Source: Euwallacea fornicatus (taxonomy: Eukaryota > Arthropoda > Insecta > Coleoptera > Curculionidae). From it: a stretch of DNA of 64,000 nt. The stretch is taken from NCBI RefSeq assembly GCF_040115645.1, contig NC_089561.1, positions 2,046,001 through 2,110,000 of the forward strand, written 5' to 3'. Positions within the stretch are counted from its first letter, which is position 1. Each line of letters begins with the position of its first letter. Shown here piece by piece: positions 1 to 13,936 of this stretch. Made by a program: the position numbers and the translations under genes. The notes beneath the pieces are model-generated. The model had not been told where the DNA came from and did not search any database. It saw nothing but the letters and a program-made list of their open reading frames with translations.

Positions 1-3000
1 TCAAGCTGCTTTAGCGAAGCGCCACGGCCTCACGGGAGGTATCTGAGTCCAATACAGCAATCGCCAAAAATTCGTTACCACCTTTGCATCCTCGAGCGCC
101 AATGCGTCAAGATTCCGTGGGCCTTAAAAACCTGAAATTGATTGAAATCATCTCTATGTGCTAAATTAGGACACTCGCAACCGAAAGTAGAGTACAAAAA
201 CATGACTAAAATGAAAAACACATGTTTAAAAAAAATATTAACGCGGCCAAACGTGTTTCTTCTTAGTTTAATGGCTCTTTGTTTGGTCCTATTTTGGTGG
301 CTGACGAATTTTTATGGACCAAATAATGAGACGCAGTTATTTCAATCGGCAAATATGTCAAAGCCATAGGATTTTTTCTAGGAGTGTGTTCCCAAATTCG
401 CCTTCTTCCGTTGCTTTTCCAGAAACAAACGAAATTCGTTTCACAATCGAACTTCGTTATGCATAATAACACACTCGCAATGAGGGACATTATAATATGA
501 CCGCGGAAGATCAAAGGCGAGTAATCTTCCTAAGAAGGCATAAAATCGATTTTTACGAGTTTCTCTATACAAAGCGCGAACACAGCATTTAACACTAAAC
601 GTGCGAACAAAGAAGTCCGAAAAATAGTGTTGTTTAGAGTTATGTGGAGGCATCAAATGGATCTGAGGAACCGCCCAAGGAAACGAGTTATGTATGTTTT
701 GAAATGTATCGTGTCAAATAACTCCTGCTGGGTGAAATGTGTTTGCTCTTTGTGTCCACTTACGTAACAGCTACCCAATTAATCTAATGGGATTTTTCGA
801 GATTCACATTCGGCAACTTACAGCCTCACACGCAGTAATTGCTCAATATATCTTTTGTAGAAACCTCTTTGACAAATATATCGAATTAACACGTGCACTG
901 ACACAAATTAAACAACAAAACGACAAAGTAAAAGGGCTTTCAGTCCCTCCAATCGCACAACTCCAACATGGAAGTTGATTCATTCCCTTCAATCTGCTCG
1001 AAAGGGATACAGCGAGATGAGGTCATTTTGTTATGTGGGCTGCTGGGCGGATTTAGGGTTGCTTTTTGGTGGGATGGGCAATATTTGGATTTTAAGCCTC
1101 TTTGATTTCGTTTAATCCCCTTTAAACGAACTGATGATATTAGGATCAGCATTCGACAACAAAGGAATGAACAAGTGGCAATTAGAAGCTATGTATGTAA
1201 AACGATCTGAACGGAGGAGCTTACAAGAAAAGGTGCAATAAGTTACTCGAAACAATTATAAGATAAAGGCACCCGGTGTCTTAATCTATAGTGCAGACAA
1301 AAAGCTACACAATGCCGCACATTAGTCCCTATTTACGAGCGCCTCGACCGCTCCCTCCTGATAAATACATTACACAAAGAGACTGCAAACGAGAGTAAAC
1401 ATCTAAATCTGTGTCTTATTTTAGAGCTTGTTTGTGCTTGCTCAGGATTTCATGCTTAATATTAAAAAAATTGCAGGTTAAGGGAAGTTGACTGACGTCC
1501 GCACCTGCAGGTGAGCACGAGAGCCAATCGGCTTGCTTCGAGGCGTCCTTGGAGAGGCGGCATTAGTACACGAATCAGTTGGTCGCAGTGATGGCCAACT
1601 TGCGGACGAACCGGAATTTTTGATTTCTTGATGTGTGTATTAAATTTGATTTAGACCAGCTGTTGCCTCCCGAAGGAGAAAAACGGCAAAACTACCTCGA
1701 AAATATCTCGATAACCTTCTTGCAAAGCTATTTCCCCATCGTGCCTTAAAATAAAATTTATTTCATTTCATATTCGCGAATAAACACAACTTAATAAAAG
1801 AGTTGTCTCTTTTTAAAAAGCAACGTCCTTTTGGCTGTCTTATAAATTTCGCCGAGATAGTTCTCGAAGGAGTCTGAAAATAAGATTTAAGGAGGAGGGA
1901 AATGTGACAGAGGAACGCTGTTAACGTTTCAAAAAAAATCCGTTTTCTCTCTCTTATGTCCTGTCTTAGTCAGATTTAGATATCAACAGATTGAAAAATA
2001 ACTTTGCCAGGTGGGATTATTCCAGAACAATAATAATCCTCCAAATCCAAGCAAATGGCTGAAAATAACGCCTTGGGGGCCCAACACCATAAATAATTCA
2101 CGTAAAAGCCTAATATTTGATTATGGTTTTGTGTTGTGCCTTACTTTAGATTTGGTAGGTAGTTTACTATCATTTTCTAAGTTTGCCAGTAGATTCAATT
2201 AGTAAACAAAGTGCCCGTCTCGCGGAGTTTGTTTAGGGGGAGAGGGCCAGGCCCTAAATATACAGCAAAACGTTCTTCGCAGATTAATATCCCTTGTTCA
2301 ACAAGAGTACCCTTCTATTATACACAAGGTTGACTTTTATATTACGTTTAAGTGGCAAATTCAATTACCAACGAAATATGGGGAAATTTAGACCGTACCG
2401 TTTAATTTATTAAAGGCTTTTAGTTGCAAAGTTGCCAATCAAGCAAGGGCTAGTTCGGCCAGTTTATTTTCTCTCATTCTGATGCTTGGGCATATCAGTT
2501 ATTGCCCACGAGCCAGAGCTAGACGCATAAACCACCGCTCTTCTGATCGTCCTATAATTTTGCGTTGCTTCCCTGCACCTATAGCCGAATTTACATATAG
2601 AAAGGATTTTCTGGAAAATTACTTTCCGAAATCTGTCTGGATATTGCTGCATAAAGACTGGGTTTTTGCATAAAATACTAAGAAGAATTGTCGTACGTTG
2701 TAGTTATAAAAAGGTCTTGACAGAATTACGACGTGAAAATTGAGCTTGAAAGGCTTCATTGAGGGCTCGATTGAGGTTTCAGCAAGGGAACTTCGTTGCA
2801 GACGGCGGGAATAAAATAAATGTTTTTCTTGACAATATGCCGAAAGAGGTGTTTTCAATAAGATGCGGTGTTCGGTTCGGAAACACTTGCTTTCTTGATG
2901 ATATGGCGAATGGCGTTATTTTTCTTTAAATTTTATAATGGAAGATTTTTTGATTTTCGAGCCTCTGTTTCTCCAGGATATGTCCAATTCAAACGGGGTT

Positions 3001-6000
3001 GTAAAGTCCCTTCGTTCCTTCGCGAAGCGGCCGGGCAATTTTTCTCTTAAATTAAATATATATTATACATGCAATAAACCCCAGCTTATGTCACAAAAAT
3101 TGGGCCAACTTAACCGTCCTACGCCCATACCTTAATCTGGGAAATAACATGCAGCAAATAAAAAAGTTTTAAAAAGATATGGGCACACTCGCTCTCGCAT
3201 CCGCATAGAGGCGAAATTGCGAAACTTTGACATAAAGGGACAGCATGTCATCTCGCTTCACTTGAATGGACTTTTTGAACCTTTATGTTCGCATATTTTG
3301 CCCTTCGAGTTCTCCGGTTTAAAAACTTTTATAATATTGTATGTTACCGGTTTTATTAGACAGAGCGACGATGGCAAAGCCCTCTTACTTGTTGCCCATA
3401 TATAAAGAGAATTTTATCTTAGGTATCATTACGGAAAGAGGGTTGACCAAGGAGCTTTTACGAGTCAACAAATCAAATTTAAATTAAGAAATATCGCCTG
3501 ATCCACGCAGCAATAACAACGCATTAAACTAGGGGACGCGAAGAGAAATCAAACACTTTAGTTCTTGTGCCGGCGGGGGGGCCACCTATTTGGGACCACC
3601 TAGTGGCCTACATTCGCCCCTCGCTTTCGACTATGAAATGTAGTAGAGCACCCTTAAATTCGATGGCTGATAAACCCTTTGAATGGTTTTCCAAAAAGTC
3701 TCCCTTACTCGAAACAATATTGCCGAAACCCCTCCCGATTTCGTCCTTTTATTCATGTTTTTAAACCCGCCTCTTCAAATTCCTCTCCCTTGCTTTTATC
3801 CTCTTCAACATCCTGCCTGCTTCCCTGATGGTAATCCTGGAATGAAATACATTTTTCGAGGACCTACTCAGGACCTTAATATTTGCTGTTATTAGAAGGA
3901 TTCAGTCAATATTTGCCCTGCGTTAAATACATGGGAGAACTTTCCCGAATTTCAATAATGAACGAGCAAGTACCATTTGTAGTGTCTAATTTCGTCATGT
4001 CTTAAACTCATTAGCTGCGTATTTAAATCCCCGAAAAACGGTCCTTTAGAGATTGACGATTTCGCGATGATAATAAAGCAAAAGTCTATTAAAAAAGTAA
4101 TTAAATACGAAACGGATTATGTTCGAAAGGGGGATTGTGCCTTTGCGACATCAGGATTTTTTCAAATTTAATTTTTAAGATTTAAAAATCACTTTTCCGT
4201 TCAGAGGAAGAATTGCTGAAGCAATCAGCCCTTAAATAATTTAGAGCTAAAGGGTGAGCCATGTCGTTTAAATGTACCGGTAATTAAAAAACTTGGACTA
4301 ATTGTTCGCATGATTAGATAGCCATAAATTTTAATTTTAACTCTGCCATCTTGGGAAAAACGTCTAAAAATCGGGGAAGGATTGGAATTTAAAAGGGAAG
4401 GCACATTTCAAGGAAAGATTGTGTCGGAAAGCTTATTAAGGGATGAATTTATTTTTAAGGGCGATTTATTCAAAATTGCCAGGGAAATGGTATGTACATG
4501 AACTAAGTATCAGATATTTTACAGTTTCAGTTGTATCTCCTAGAGGGTGCTACGAACGACCACTAAATAGTGCACATTTAAACAGCTTTACGCCCAAAAA
4601 AATTGCCTTTTCTTGCCATTTGTTGAAGGTTGCGACACTGACGATATATCCCCAAGGAACAATTCCGGAGTCGGAGAAAGTCCTTTCGTTCCGAAATTTT
4701 TAGTGGGTAGCCGCTTCGGGAATCCCACACTTCCCGGCCGGCAAAATATCGGGCCGTGTGTCTTTGGAAGATCCTTCAAGTACCCAACAGATAGAAAAAG
4801 AATTGTGGTTTGCGGGGCAGACGTAAAGCTTATTATCTCGTAAACTTCACAGTTTCAGCGTTTTCAGTTTGAGCTTTTGAATTTTCTAAAAACACCGCAT
4901 GCGAAAACTCCTTTCTTAGGCCTGGCAGAAAGCCTTCAGATTACAGCCTGTACCTACGTTTCAAGTGGAAATCAACCTGTGTGGTTTACAGAGAACATCT
5001 AATTTCACAGTTTGCACGCCCCTAGTTCAGAATTTGCAGTTTTCCAAAGTCGCGGAAATCGAAACTTGATTTTCGTTATTTTCGGCAAAAAAATCATATT
5101 TCAGCCTGATGCTGCATTTTAAGTAGGGAAAAATTGCAAGATCTCTAGAGAAGAATTTCTGATCAAGAAGAAAAATTTTCTGAAAACTCTTTTGATTTTT
5201 GATTCCCACTAGATTGCGCTGATTATTGAGTTACGAAAAGTTTAGTGTTTTTATCCACTCTATTTAATATTTTTAAAGTTTTTTTTAGAAAGGTTTTCGT
5301 TTGGAAAATTGCCCTTTAAAATAAAAATTGACTACATGAGTTTTTTTTACAAAAAATGTTCCAAAGTCTGCTAAGTCATACAAAAAAATACCTGTTCGAG
5401 ATTTTTTTGCTCAACCCCCCCAACATGCAAAACCTTTCCGTCGAACCTGGTAAACAGACCTTTTGTTCGCTCGTCCCTTTCGAAGGTTTAGCGAAGGGCT
5501 TTTACGTTCGAACCTTCGTTCGGTAATCCCGCTCTCCCAGTTTAATTTCGAATGTGGTTTACGTGCATGTTTATTGTCGCATATAACATTTTATACTTCT
5601 TTAATAAAATTTGGGGGTGAAACGTATAGAATACGACTGAAAATTTACGGAAAAGCCCCTCTGGCGACCCGGCAGTATAATTTCCTAAATGGGGCTGGGA
5701 ATTTTATTTATTTGTGGGCTGAGGCTCGCCCCAAAATACCTAAACATTTTAGGGACGTTTGGAAGGGGTGGCACACACCTTATGGATTTGCATATAAAAA
5801 AAAGTTTAATGAAACTGTCGCTGACTAAACAGCGGTGGAAAGAGCTTCCGAGAGGGTGGGTTTAATACTAGTTCAGCATCAGGTGTTGCAGGCCTTCCCA
5901 AACCGCTATAAGATCCCAGTGACATCGTTTAGTGCGGAAATAAACACTTTACGACTGACTCTTTACAAGTTTTACTACATATAGGCCTGTCACAGGGTGT

Positions 6001-6984
6001 GCAATTAAACCCCCGATATACGTTACCCAGCGAAAATTGCCCCCTATATTTTTGCATGGGCCATAAAAAGCGCACTTTAAGGATTAAATTACCGGGAGAA
6101 AAATAACTTTCAAATAAGAGGACAATTATAACTCACCCGGGGCCATTTTAAGGGGGCATTAATCTTTTACGGCAATTTTAAGTTGATGAGGTCGCAATTC
6201 GTCAAATGTTAATGACGATGGAGGAATATCCACACGTAAAGCTAGCTCGATAACAATGGATTTGTCAATGACAGAGCACGAAAAACCGCCCCCCTTCCGA
6301 ATTTACCCTAAAGGCTAAACCAATAAAGAAGACTCAATTAATACCAGCGGAGCCCCACACCACCAAAAAATTAACAACACCCATCACGTTATCGCAGCAC
6401 TTCCCATTCAGCTCAGTTCGCAATTGGTGCGTCCCACCGCCCTTAAAAGTGAGTTTGACGCGCTATGAAAGAACTGCCCTAAAATAAGCAACATAACCTG
6501 ATTTCGGGGTGGTATTCAAAGTGTGGGCCAGCGGGTTTTTTCGAATTAATTGAGATGGTCCAGTAACCCGGTGGCTGCGGAATTAAGAGAAGGGAGAACG
6601 TGAAGGGACGCAGGACAATGACAGCTTGCATCCCTATAATCAAGGGGTGGTTAGTTCGCGAGCCTTTTTATACGCCCTTTCATTGTTCGAACATAAATTA
6701 AAATACCTTTTTTGTGTCGACAGTAGAGCGAAATATTCTTAGGGGCCAAAATGCAGAGTTTTGGAAATTAATGGAATTGGGGAAATCACTAAAGGCTTAA
6801 TGACCACTCCAGTTTTTTTTGTCAGTTTTCCCCTACGTGATGTCAAAATTTCACAGGCTCACGCAATTTTCCTTTCAAAGGACAATTTCTTCAATTAAAG
6901 TCTTCAGAGCTCACTTCAAAATGTGAATTCAGCTTAGTCTGAAGGCAACGGTCCACTTTATAAACATCCAAAAGTGATACGCCA
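1..6984. other. Gene-free stretch, left end of window
   Basis: I see no supportable gene in this stretch. The open frames are short, mostly begin at non-ATG codons, and show no recognisable domain, signal peptide or splice-consistent partner exon. The longest (5463-5828, 121 codons) has no family signature. The DNA is AT-rich with homopolymer runs. A single diverged copy of the minisatellite unit lies at about 6918-6936, just upstream of the main array. Confidence 0.6.
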
Positions 6985-8550
6985 AAATGTGAATTAAGCT
7001 AGAAATGCGAATTAAGCTAGAAATGTGAATTTAGCTAGAAATGTGAATTAAGCTAGAAATGCGAATTAAGCTAGAAATGTGAATTAAAATAGAAATGTGA
7101 ATTAAACTAGAAATGCGAATTAAGCTAGAAATGTGAATTAAGCTAGAAATGTGAATTAAGCTAGAAATGTGAATTAAGCTAGAAATGTGAATTAAGCTAG
7201 AAATGTGAATTAAACTAGAAATGCGAATTAAGCTAGAAATGTGAATTAAGCTAGAAATGTGAATTAAGCTAGAAATGTGAATTCAGCTAGAAATGTGAAT
7301 TAAGCTAGAAATGTGAATTAAACTAGAAATGCGAATTAAGCTAGAAATGTGAATTAAGCTAGAAATGTGAATTCAGCTAGAAATGTGAATTAAAATAGAA
7401 ATGTGAATTAAAATAGAAATGTGAATTAAACTAGAAATGCGAATTAAGCTAGAAATGTGAATTCAGCTAGAAATGTGAATTAAGCTAGAAATGTGAATTA
7501 AACTAGAAATGCGAATTAAGCTAGAAATGTGAATTAAGCTAGAAATGTGAATTCAGCTAGAAATGTGAATTAAGCTAGAAATGTGAATTAAAATAGAAAT
7601 GTGAATTAAACTAGAAATGCGAATTAAGCTAGAAATGTGAATTAAGCTAGAAATGTGAATTCAGCTAGAAATGTGAATTAAAATAGAAATGTGAATTAAA
7701 ATAGAAATGTGAATTAAACTAGAAATGCGAATTCAGCTAGAAATGTGAATTCAGCTAGAAATGTGAATTAAGCTAGAAATGTGAATTAAACTAGAAATGC
7801 GAATTAAGCTAGAAATGTGAATTAAGCTAGAAATGTGAATTCAGCTAGAAATGTGAATTAAGCTAGAAATGTGAATTAAAATAGAAATGTGAATTAAACT
7901 AGAAATGCGAATTAAGCTAGAAATGTGAATTAAGCTAGAAATGTGAATTCAGCTAGAAATGTGAATTAAAATAGAAATGTGAATTAAAATAGAAATGTGA
8001 ATTAAACTAGAAATGCGAATTAAGCTAGAAATGTGAATTCAGCTAGAAATGTGAATTAAGCTAGAAATGTGAATTAAACTAGAAATGCGAATTAAGCTAG
8101 AAATGTGAATTAAGCTAGAAATGTGAATTCAGCTAGAAATGTGAATTAAGCTAGAAATGTGAATTAAAATAGAAATGTGAATTAAACTAGAAATGCGAAT
8201 TAAGCTAGAAATGTGAATTAAGCTAGAAATGTGAATTAAGCTAGAAATGTGAATTAAGCTAGAAATGTGAATTAAGCTAGAAATGTGAATTAAACTAGAA
8301 ATGCGAATTAAGCTAGAAATGTGAATTAAGCTAGAAATGTGAATTAAGCTAGAAATGTGAATTAAGCTAGAAATGTGAATTAAGCTAGAAATGTGAATTA
8401 AACTAGAAATGCGAATTAAGCTAGAAATGTGAATTAAGCTAGAAATGTGAATTAAGCTAGAAATGTGAATTAAGCTAGAAATGTGAATTCAGCTAGAAAT
8501 GTGACTTTAGCTAGAAATATGAATTAAGCTAGAAATGCGAATTAAGCTTG
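6985..8550. repeat. 18-bp minisatellite, 87 units, with higher-order structure
   Basis: This is an uninterrupted head-to-tail array of an 18-bp unit, aaatgtgaattaagctag, with exactly 87 units in 1566 bp and no indels. Variants fall into a few classes: A (consensus), C (aaatgc start), B (attcag in the middle), K (ending aaaatag) and L (ending aaactag). They are ordered. L is always followed by C. The 16-unit string C-A-B-K-K-L-C-B-A-L-C-A-B-A-K-L repeats three times at 7327-7614, 7615-7902 and 7903-8190, with one substitution (7723 unit). A simpler six-unit string C-A-A-A-A-L occurs at 7111-7218, 8191-8298 and 8299-8406. The last few units are more diverged. The array is not coding: plus frames stop in every unit, and the one open minus frame is stopped by each B unit. 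Confidence 0.97.
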
Positions 8551-10889
8551 TCTAGATGGGACAATTACATATATTTTTTTATATGATTAAGCACACTTTG
8601 GTCTACAGTGTGCGAAAAATTCATTGGCGTAGGCAATTTTCCTTTGAAGTTAGGATGTTTCGAATTAAAGTTCTCGGAATTCCTTTCACCAGAGAGTGCA
8701 CAGAGTAAGGAGTTCGTCGTTGAGGAGGTTGAAATGAGGAGGTGAGATATTTTCACCCTGAGAGTGGTGCGTAATTCAGCTATTTTCACACGATCTGACT
8801 TCTTCACGACTGAAAAGTTACGCAAAAACTGCGGAATCTTGGTTCTATTGACAGAGGCACGTCCTACCTCTGATCAAATTCTGAGGTTCCCCCCATTCTC
8901 AGAAGGGCTACGCAAACAATTGACCTTAAATTGTTGTTTAAAAACTTTAGAAGATAAATACGACAATTAAAATTTCCTCATTACGAGGCATGAGTGTCCT
9001 GGAGCAATACACCTAAACACTCACCCCATAAGAGAAAACCCAAACAGCCTTTATGCTATGGGTTAAAATTTATTCTGCCTCATGCCATGTTTCGGACATC
9101 AAAGAACTTTGAAAGTTGATGTGGAGCCGGAGTTAATTAATTGGGGAATAAATGAGCATCTCTATATTTATTTGTCCCGAATTTTAGTACATCGCTGACA
9201 ATGCCAGAAAAACACCCTTCCAGTGTTGGGTAACTATATTTGTGAACTTTGTGAACCTAAAAGTGTATTACGCGATTCTTCAAGGCAAATCCCTTTCTGG
9301 CACCCTCTCTTTGAATTTTTCTACGCGTAGAAAAAGCGTTTTATGTACGTATAAATATTCGATAAAAAAGCTTCGCTTTAATGTCACATTTTTATTCTTA
9401 TTCGAGCCTGGAAACTCGCAAAGACATCGTTTAATTACTTTTCAGTCACTGTAGAGGGATGTCGATGGCCGAACGAAAACAAAACGTACAAATTTGAATC
9501 CAGAACGAGGGTAGATCCCCGAAATTCTTTGAAACAGCATGTTTGTGTACCGTTTAATTTGGCTTTTCTTTTTCACTGAGAGGGAAAGAGGTTTTTAATT
9601 TGTCGAAAAGCTAACAAAAAAACGCAATTAAAAGCGTTTTTGCTAAATGAATTTGTATGACTACAAAGTCGCCTTTAATGGAAAAACGCCACCAGATCCA
9701 TATTTACATATTTACGGGAGTAGTGAGCGGCCCCGCACAACTTGATACCGGGGTCATGAAAAATAATGCCATAGAACAAGAAAACAGGTTTTTCTAATTC
9801 AAGAGGGATAAGCGTAATCGAATCATTGAGGCGCAAAAAGAGCTTTGGCTCAAAGCCAATTTTTCCCAATGAACTTCGCATTAAAACAACGTCTAACCCT
9901 TTCGCTAATGAAATTTAAAATTATTCGAAAATCACCCGAAAAGGGCAGACAACTTGGAAAAAGTCCGCAATGTCTGCATTGTCTAACTTAATTAAATACT
10001 CGCATACTCTGCAAGAGGAAAGTTTTCAAAGTTTTAAAATAAAACGTACCTTTTTTGAGAAAACAGGAAGCTTTGAATTATCAGTGGGAATAATAATTCT
10101 AATAAGTTCGGCTGGTCTTTTAGGACTTCAGACGGAGAAAACGTGAACTTTAAAAAGGGCATCCCGAGGATTTTCGCCCCAACTAGGAAAATCAGGTCCG
10201 GCTCGGTGGTCTAGAGACCGGGTAGTGCGGAACTCCCTAGACGGCCCACGCGCTGAAAACCTCGGGAGAAAAGAACCTCCCACGATCCAGGAAGCTGAAT
10301 CGTCTTATTGTCAGGATTGGAGAGGGCTGCGGGTAGCCACTACGTGTTCCCCTGACTTCTGCTAACTGATTCCACGCTCTCCCCATTTGTTTTGGTCTTA
10401 CAACATCTACTGTCTTTTAGATGTCCATGAATTCGGCTCTTGCACGCGAGTCCATCAAAACCTACATATGTAGATACGTCGGTCAATCGAAATCAGATAG
10501 GAAATTTGTCTTTGGTCTCAGATTTTGTGTCCGGCCAATTTCCAGTCGTCCATGCGTGCGGCTAGATATAAATGCATTGCCATTGGAGGGGGAAACACCA
10601 TGTAGAAAAAACATTTTGACATTTTTTTTCTTAAAATGATAAGAAAACATCTCTCGAATATTCTAGGAGAACTGTGAAATTCATTTCGGGCTTCCTTCTG
10701 TATTATCTCTCGCTAGAAGTGAGATGGCGTGAGGTCGGCCAGAACGTGCAAACGGTGAATACGCTCAGAGCGGAAGAGTACAACTGCTGATTTCCTCTCC
10801 ACCAAGATGTGCAAATCGACATTTCACCGATATATGAAGGCTCTTTAAGGGAAGGTCTGATTGAAAGGTGTTTAGGAGGCCATTCGCAT
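8551..10889. other. Gene-free stretch between minisatellite and transposon
   Basis: No gene is supported here. The first about 130 bp resemble the DNA left of the minisatellite: both flanks contain gcaattttccttt followed shortly by aattaaagt. At about 10195-10390 there is a GC-richer patch with short inverted repeats that I could not assign to a family. Confidence 0.5.
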
Positions 10890-11740
10890 TATACTGGGCG
10901 ATTCTTCACCTCTGCGCATAAACTTGGGATATTGCCCGTGGGGACGAGCAATTGTTAGTGAAAAAAAAAATGTAATAGAATATTTTTAATTTCGAAAATA
11001 CCAATTTATTTCAAATAAAAATTAAAAAACCCGAATTTACTGTTCGAATGTTTTTCCGCGATGTTCAACACACACATGAGTTGAAGCAGAATGAGTTTAT
11101 CAGGTGAAATCGTGTGTTTATAAAAACCGAGAAGTCAAAAAGTCAGGCCGATATGTGTAGTATTTCTAGCAGTAGTTTGTTGTCAGTTGTATTCGTATTG
11201 GAGTTAATTTCCACGCGATAAGAACAAAAATATGGCGCATAATTTTTCAAACGAAGAACTTATGGATATAGCGCTAGCACGCGGCGAATAACATCAAAAT
11301 TCAGAGGCCGAGGTGGTCCAATTGGGTGGCCTCCTCGATCACCAGACCTTAATCCGCTTTTATTTTTGGGGTCACATAAAAACCATTGGTGTATGTTACC
11401 GAAGTTCACACAGAACAAGAGTTGCGAAATCGCGTACGTGCTGCTGCTGGGGCAATTCGTCGACAACCAGGTTTGGGCCGCGCCTGTGGGAACTCATGAA
11501 TTCGGCGAGATCAATTGTGCATTAAAACTCACGCAAAATACATTCGGACGGGTACTATGATACATTAAATGCATTGTCAGTTTCATGAAATTCGCGTTAT
11601 TTTGTTTTTATTTGAAATAAATCGGTATCTCCGAAACTATAAATGTTTCACAACTTTTTTTCTTTCACTAGTAATTATTACTTGTCCTCAGCTATAATTT
11701 CACAGGTCTATGCGTATATGTCAAGAATCGCCCTGTATAA
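10890..11740. mobile_element. Long-TIR transposon relic, mariner-type, about 850 bp
   Basis: The two ends are inverted repeats. The left end reads ttatactgggcgattc and the right end, reverse-complemented, reads ttatacagggcgattc. The similarity runs inward for about 150-180 bp, including a shared tgaaaaaaaaa tract and the block ccaatttatttcaaataaaaa near 11000, matched in reverse near 11610-11630. TA next to the termini fits the TA target-site duplication of the mariner superfamily. The interior carries a plus-strand transposase remnant (11290-11560). It is a decayed copy and cannot encode a functional transposase. Confidence 0.85.
11290..11560 (+). pseudogene. Transposase C-terminal fragment, mariner-like, frameshifted
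   Basis: Read across two frames, this stretch gives the C-terminal end of a mariner-like DDE transposase. One frame begins with GGPIGWPPRSPDLNPL, the motif carrying the last catalytic Asp. The next frame continues with VYVTEVHTEQELRNRV and then RLWELMNSARSI, matching the usual 'eeL..RI...' tail of these transposases. At least one frameshift separates the two parts, and the N-terminal two thirds are missing. It lies inside the 10890-11740 element, in the same orientation as a normal transposase gene. The family is inferred from motifs rather than from a search. Confidence 0.75.
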
Positions 11741-13936
11741 GCGTTCAAAGTTTCATTGGCGTTCTGTGAACGGCCTCCCCAACACCCTTTCACCAACCCA
11801 CGTTCGCATCCTTTCTTCTGTCTTCCGCGTCCGTTACCTCCCTTTCCCTCCTTCGGGTTTGGTTACCTGGACTCGGGGAACGAGGCGTCCAGAAATCACC
11901 ACGGAAATATGAGGGTATCTCCACGCGGAAATCCCCCAAGCTGGTGCTAGAACCTTCAAAGTTTTTGTAAGAAATGTTCCAGGCATCCACGAGGAGGTGC
12001 AGACAGGTCTCTCTCCCCACCACTTGAAGGATCTGGCGGAATTGAGTGTGTCTAAAAATGAGAATTTCATTGTCGGATTTTCGCAAATCCCACACCACGA
12101 AATGCCCCTAAATCTCCTCTGGCGAGAGCAAAATTTCACCTTTCTTCGATGGAAAATATGGGAAATCCAGGCGTCATTACTAAAGCCCTTAATGACCACT
12201 TCAAGCTTTCAGCCACTTACCGAGGTGCCCTTGACAAATGTCCTTCTGTACTCCAGAAAAACTTCGCTTTTTGGTAGTGATAAGGGCTGGTAATAAAGTA
12301 CCTGATAATAACAAACAAATTTGGAAGTGGCCATTCCGTTTTTCCTAATGGCTGTTTTTGTGTGTCTGCCGGCGCTCTAACTTCGCCCTTTTTTCAACTA
12401 CACTGTCCAGGCGAGTGTTTTCGCCCGGATGAAGGTGGAAAAGCCAGTAGCGGTTACATTTTTCTCCCCGCAATAAAGGCCCATAAAGGGGCAATAACAA
12501 GAGAAAAATTGCCGAAAATACCTGGAAACAGTCAAAAAGCCCCATTCTACGCCGCTGATTGGTACACAATGGACCCGCGAATTCAAAAGCAGTAATTTTG
12601 ATAATGACCTTGATAACGGGCGAAATATGGCATTTTTGCAAATCCGGCGCTATTTATTCTTCCCAAGGGAATTAAAAAGGGATTAGAGCGGAGTGCAAGG
12701 ATAGATAAAAAGGGTTAATCTGCTCGTATTTTCATTTTCGGCCGGATTGGCCCTGTCGCGTTCGGAAACCCTACGATGATGATGGCCCCAATATGTTACA
12801 ATTACTTTAATCCGGAGACGAAATCTGGTGTCATACTCCACGGGCATTTAAATCGCCCCTTTCACCGACGAATTCTTTGCGAATTCGCCTAGAAAGGAGT
12901 CGCCTGATTGATTTCAAACCGTCTTAATTAAAGCCAAAATTTAATCGGATCTCGAGCCCTTGTAATTAATAGGGCAGAAATTCGTCCAAGACAGACTTCC
13001 GTATTTAGTGTTTTAACAAGTCAGTCGGGCAGTGTTGCCGGAGGCAGGAAAAAAGGCCACCCTTATTAAGGGCGGATGGGCGATTGAGGGCGTCGGTGGC
13101 AACGCCGCGTGCCGAGCGAGCTAATTGGCATGGAAGTGTGTTTGCAGGATTTATGCAGAAAAGTGGCCCTTTTTCCACCTCCAATCTCCCCCTGTCTCGG
13201 CCCTGCGAGACGATACAGACTCGCACAACCTTATAAAATTTTACAGCTCTATCCGGCATAATGCCTCAAAATTGAAAAGCATAGACCGTCTTTATCTGTA
13301 TTTCTATTTTATCAGGTCGTTCTCGTCTGTGTATGAATATAAAGCAGATTGCGACGTTTTCCCCAGGAAAAATCCCGCTATCTTCATGATTGCACGTCTG
13401 CTCAGCATATTTCTGAGATATTTAAACACTCCTGGCTCGCATATTGTTTGTGGCTTCTTTTCACGTCAACATCAGTTTAACAAGGGCGTATCTGTTGCAG
13501 ACCGGAACGTCTGCTGCCAGGAAACTGGATTTAGAGTAAACATTTCCAATAGGAGATTTTTTTTTGCATTTGTCGCTAATGCCTGACAGAGCGAGGGGGG
13601 ACTTAATAATATCCCCCTGCGTCTGCAGCTATTACATGAAAGTGCGTTATAAAAGCACACAATCAGAGACCTCGGCACAATAAGACCCTAATTCCATTCA
13701 ATATCGAATATTTGAAAAATCTCGATAAGTAGGAATCGAGAATCGCATACCAAGTGGGAGAACGGGGAGCAGACAACGTCATAATAACGCTTTCTCCATA
13801 GTAAACAAGCTGGAAATCGCTTTAACTTTGATGTAACCGACCCAGCAGCAAATGATAAGGAGTTGAGAGGTCAAAGCAATGTACAAACTGTGTCATCGTC
13901 ATCCCATTCTGCATTGTTCCAACTGCTTATCGAAAA
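11741..13936. other. Gene-free stretch before the protease cluster
   Basis: No gene is supported. Overlapping open frames on both strands at 11790-12293, 12345-12641 and 13005-13678 lack motifs and conflict with one another. The region probably includes the promoter of the first protease, whose start codon is at 13937, but I see no convincing TATA box. Confidence 0.5.

Noticed and set aside
5463..5828. 121-codon frame on plus.
   Set aside because: It does not begin at an ATG codon and has no recognisable domain.
6985..8550. Minisatellite considered as a CRISPR-like array or coding repeat.
   Set aside because: There are no spacers, all units are contiguous 18-mers, and stops occur in all six frames.
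10195..10390. GC-richer patch with a box-A-like ggctcggtggtctagagacc, considered as a tRNA gene or SINE head.
   Set aside because: No B box or cloverleaf fold follows, and I do not recognise the remaining sequence.
11790..12199. Two overlapping minus-strand frames of 102 and 121 codons.
   Set aside because: Overlap plus-strand frames of similar length and have no family signature; likely chance.
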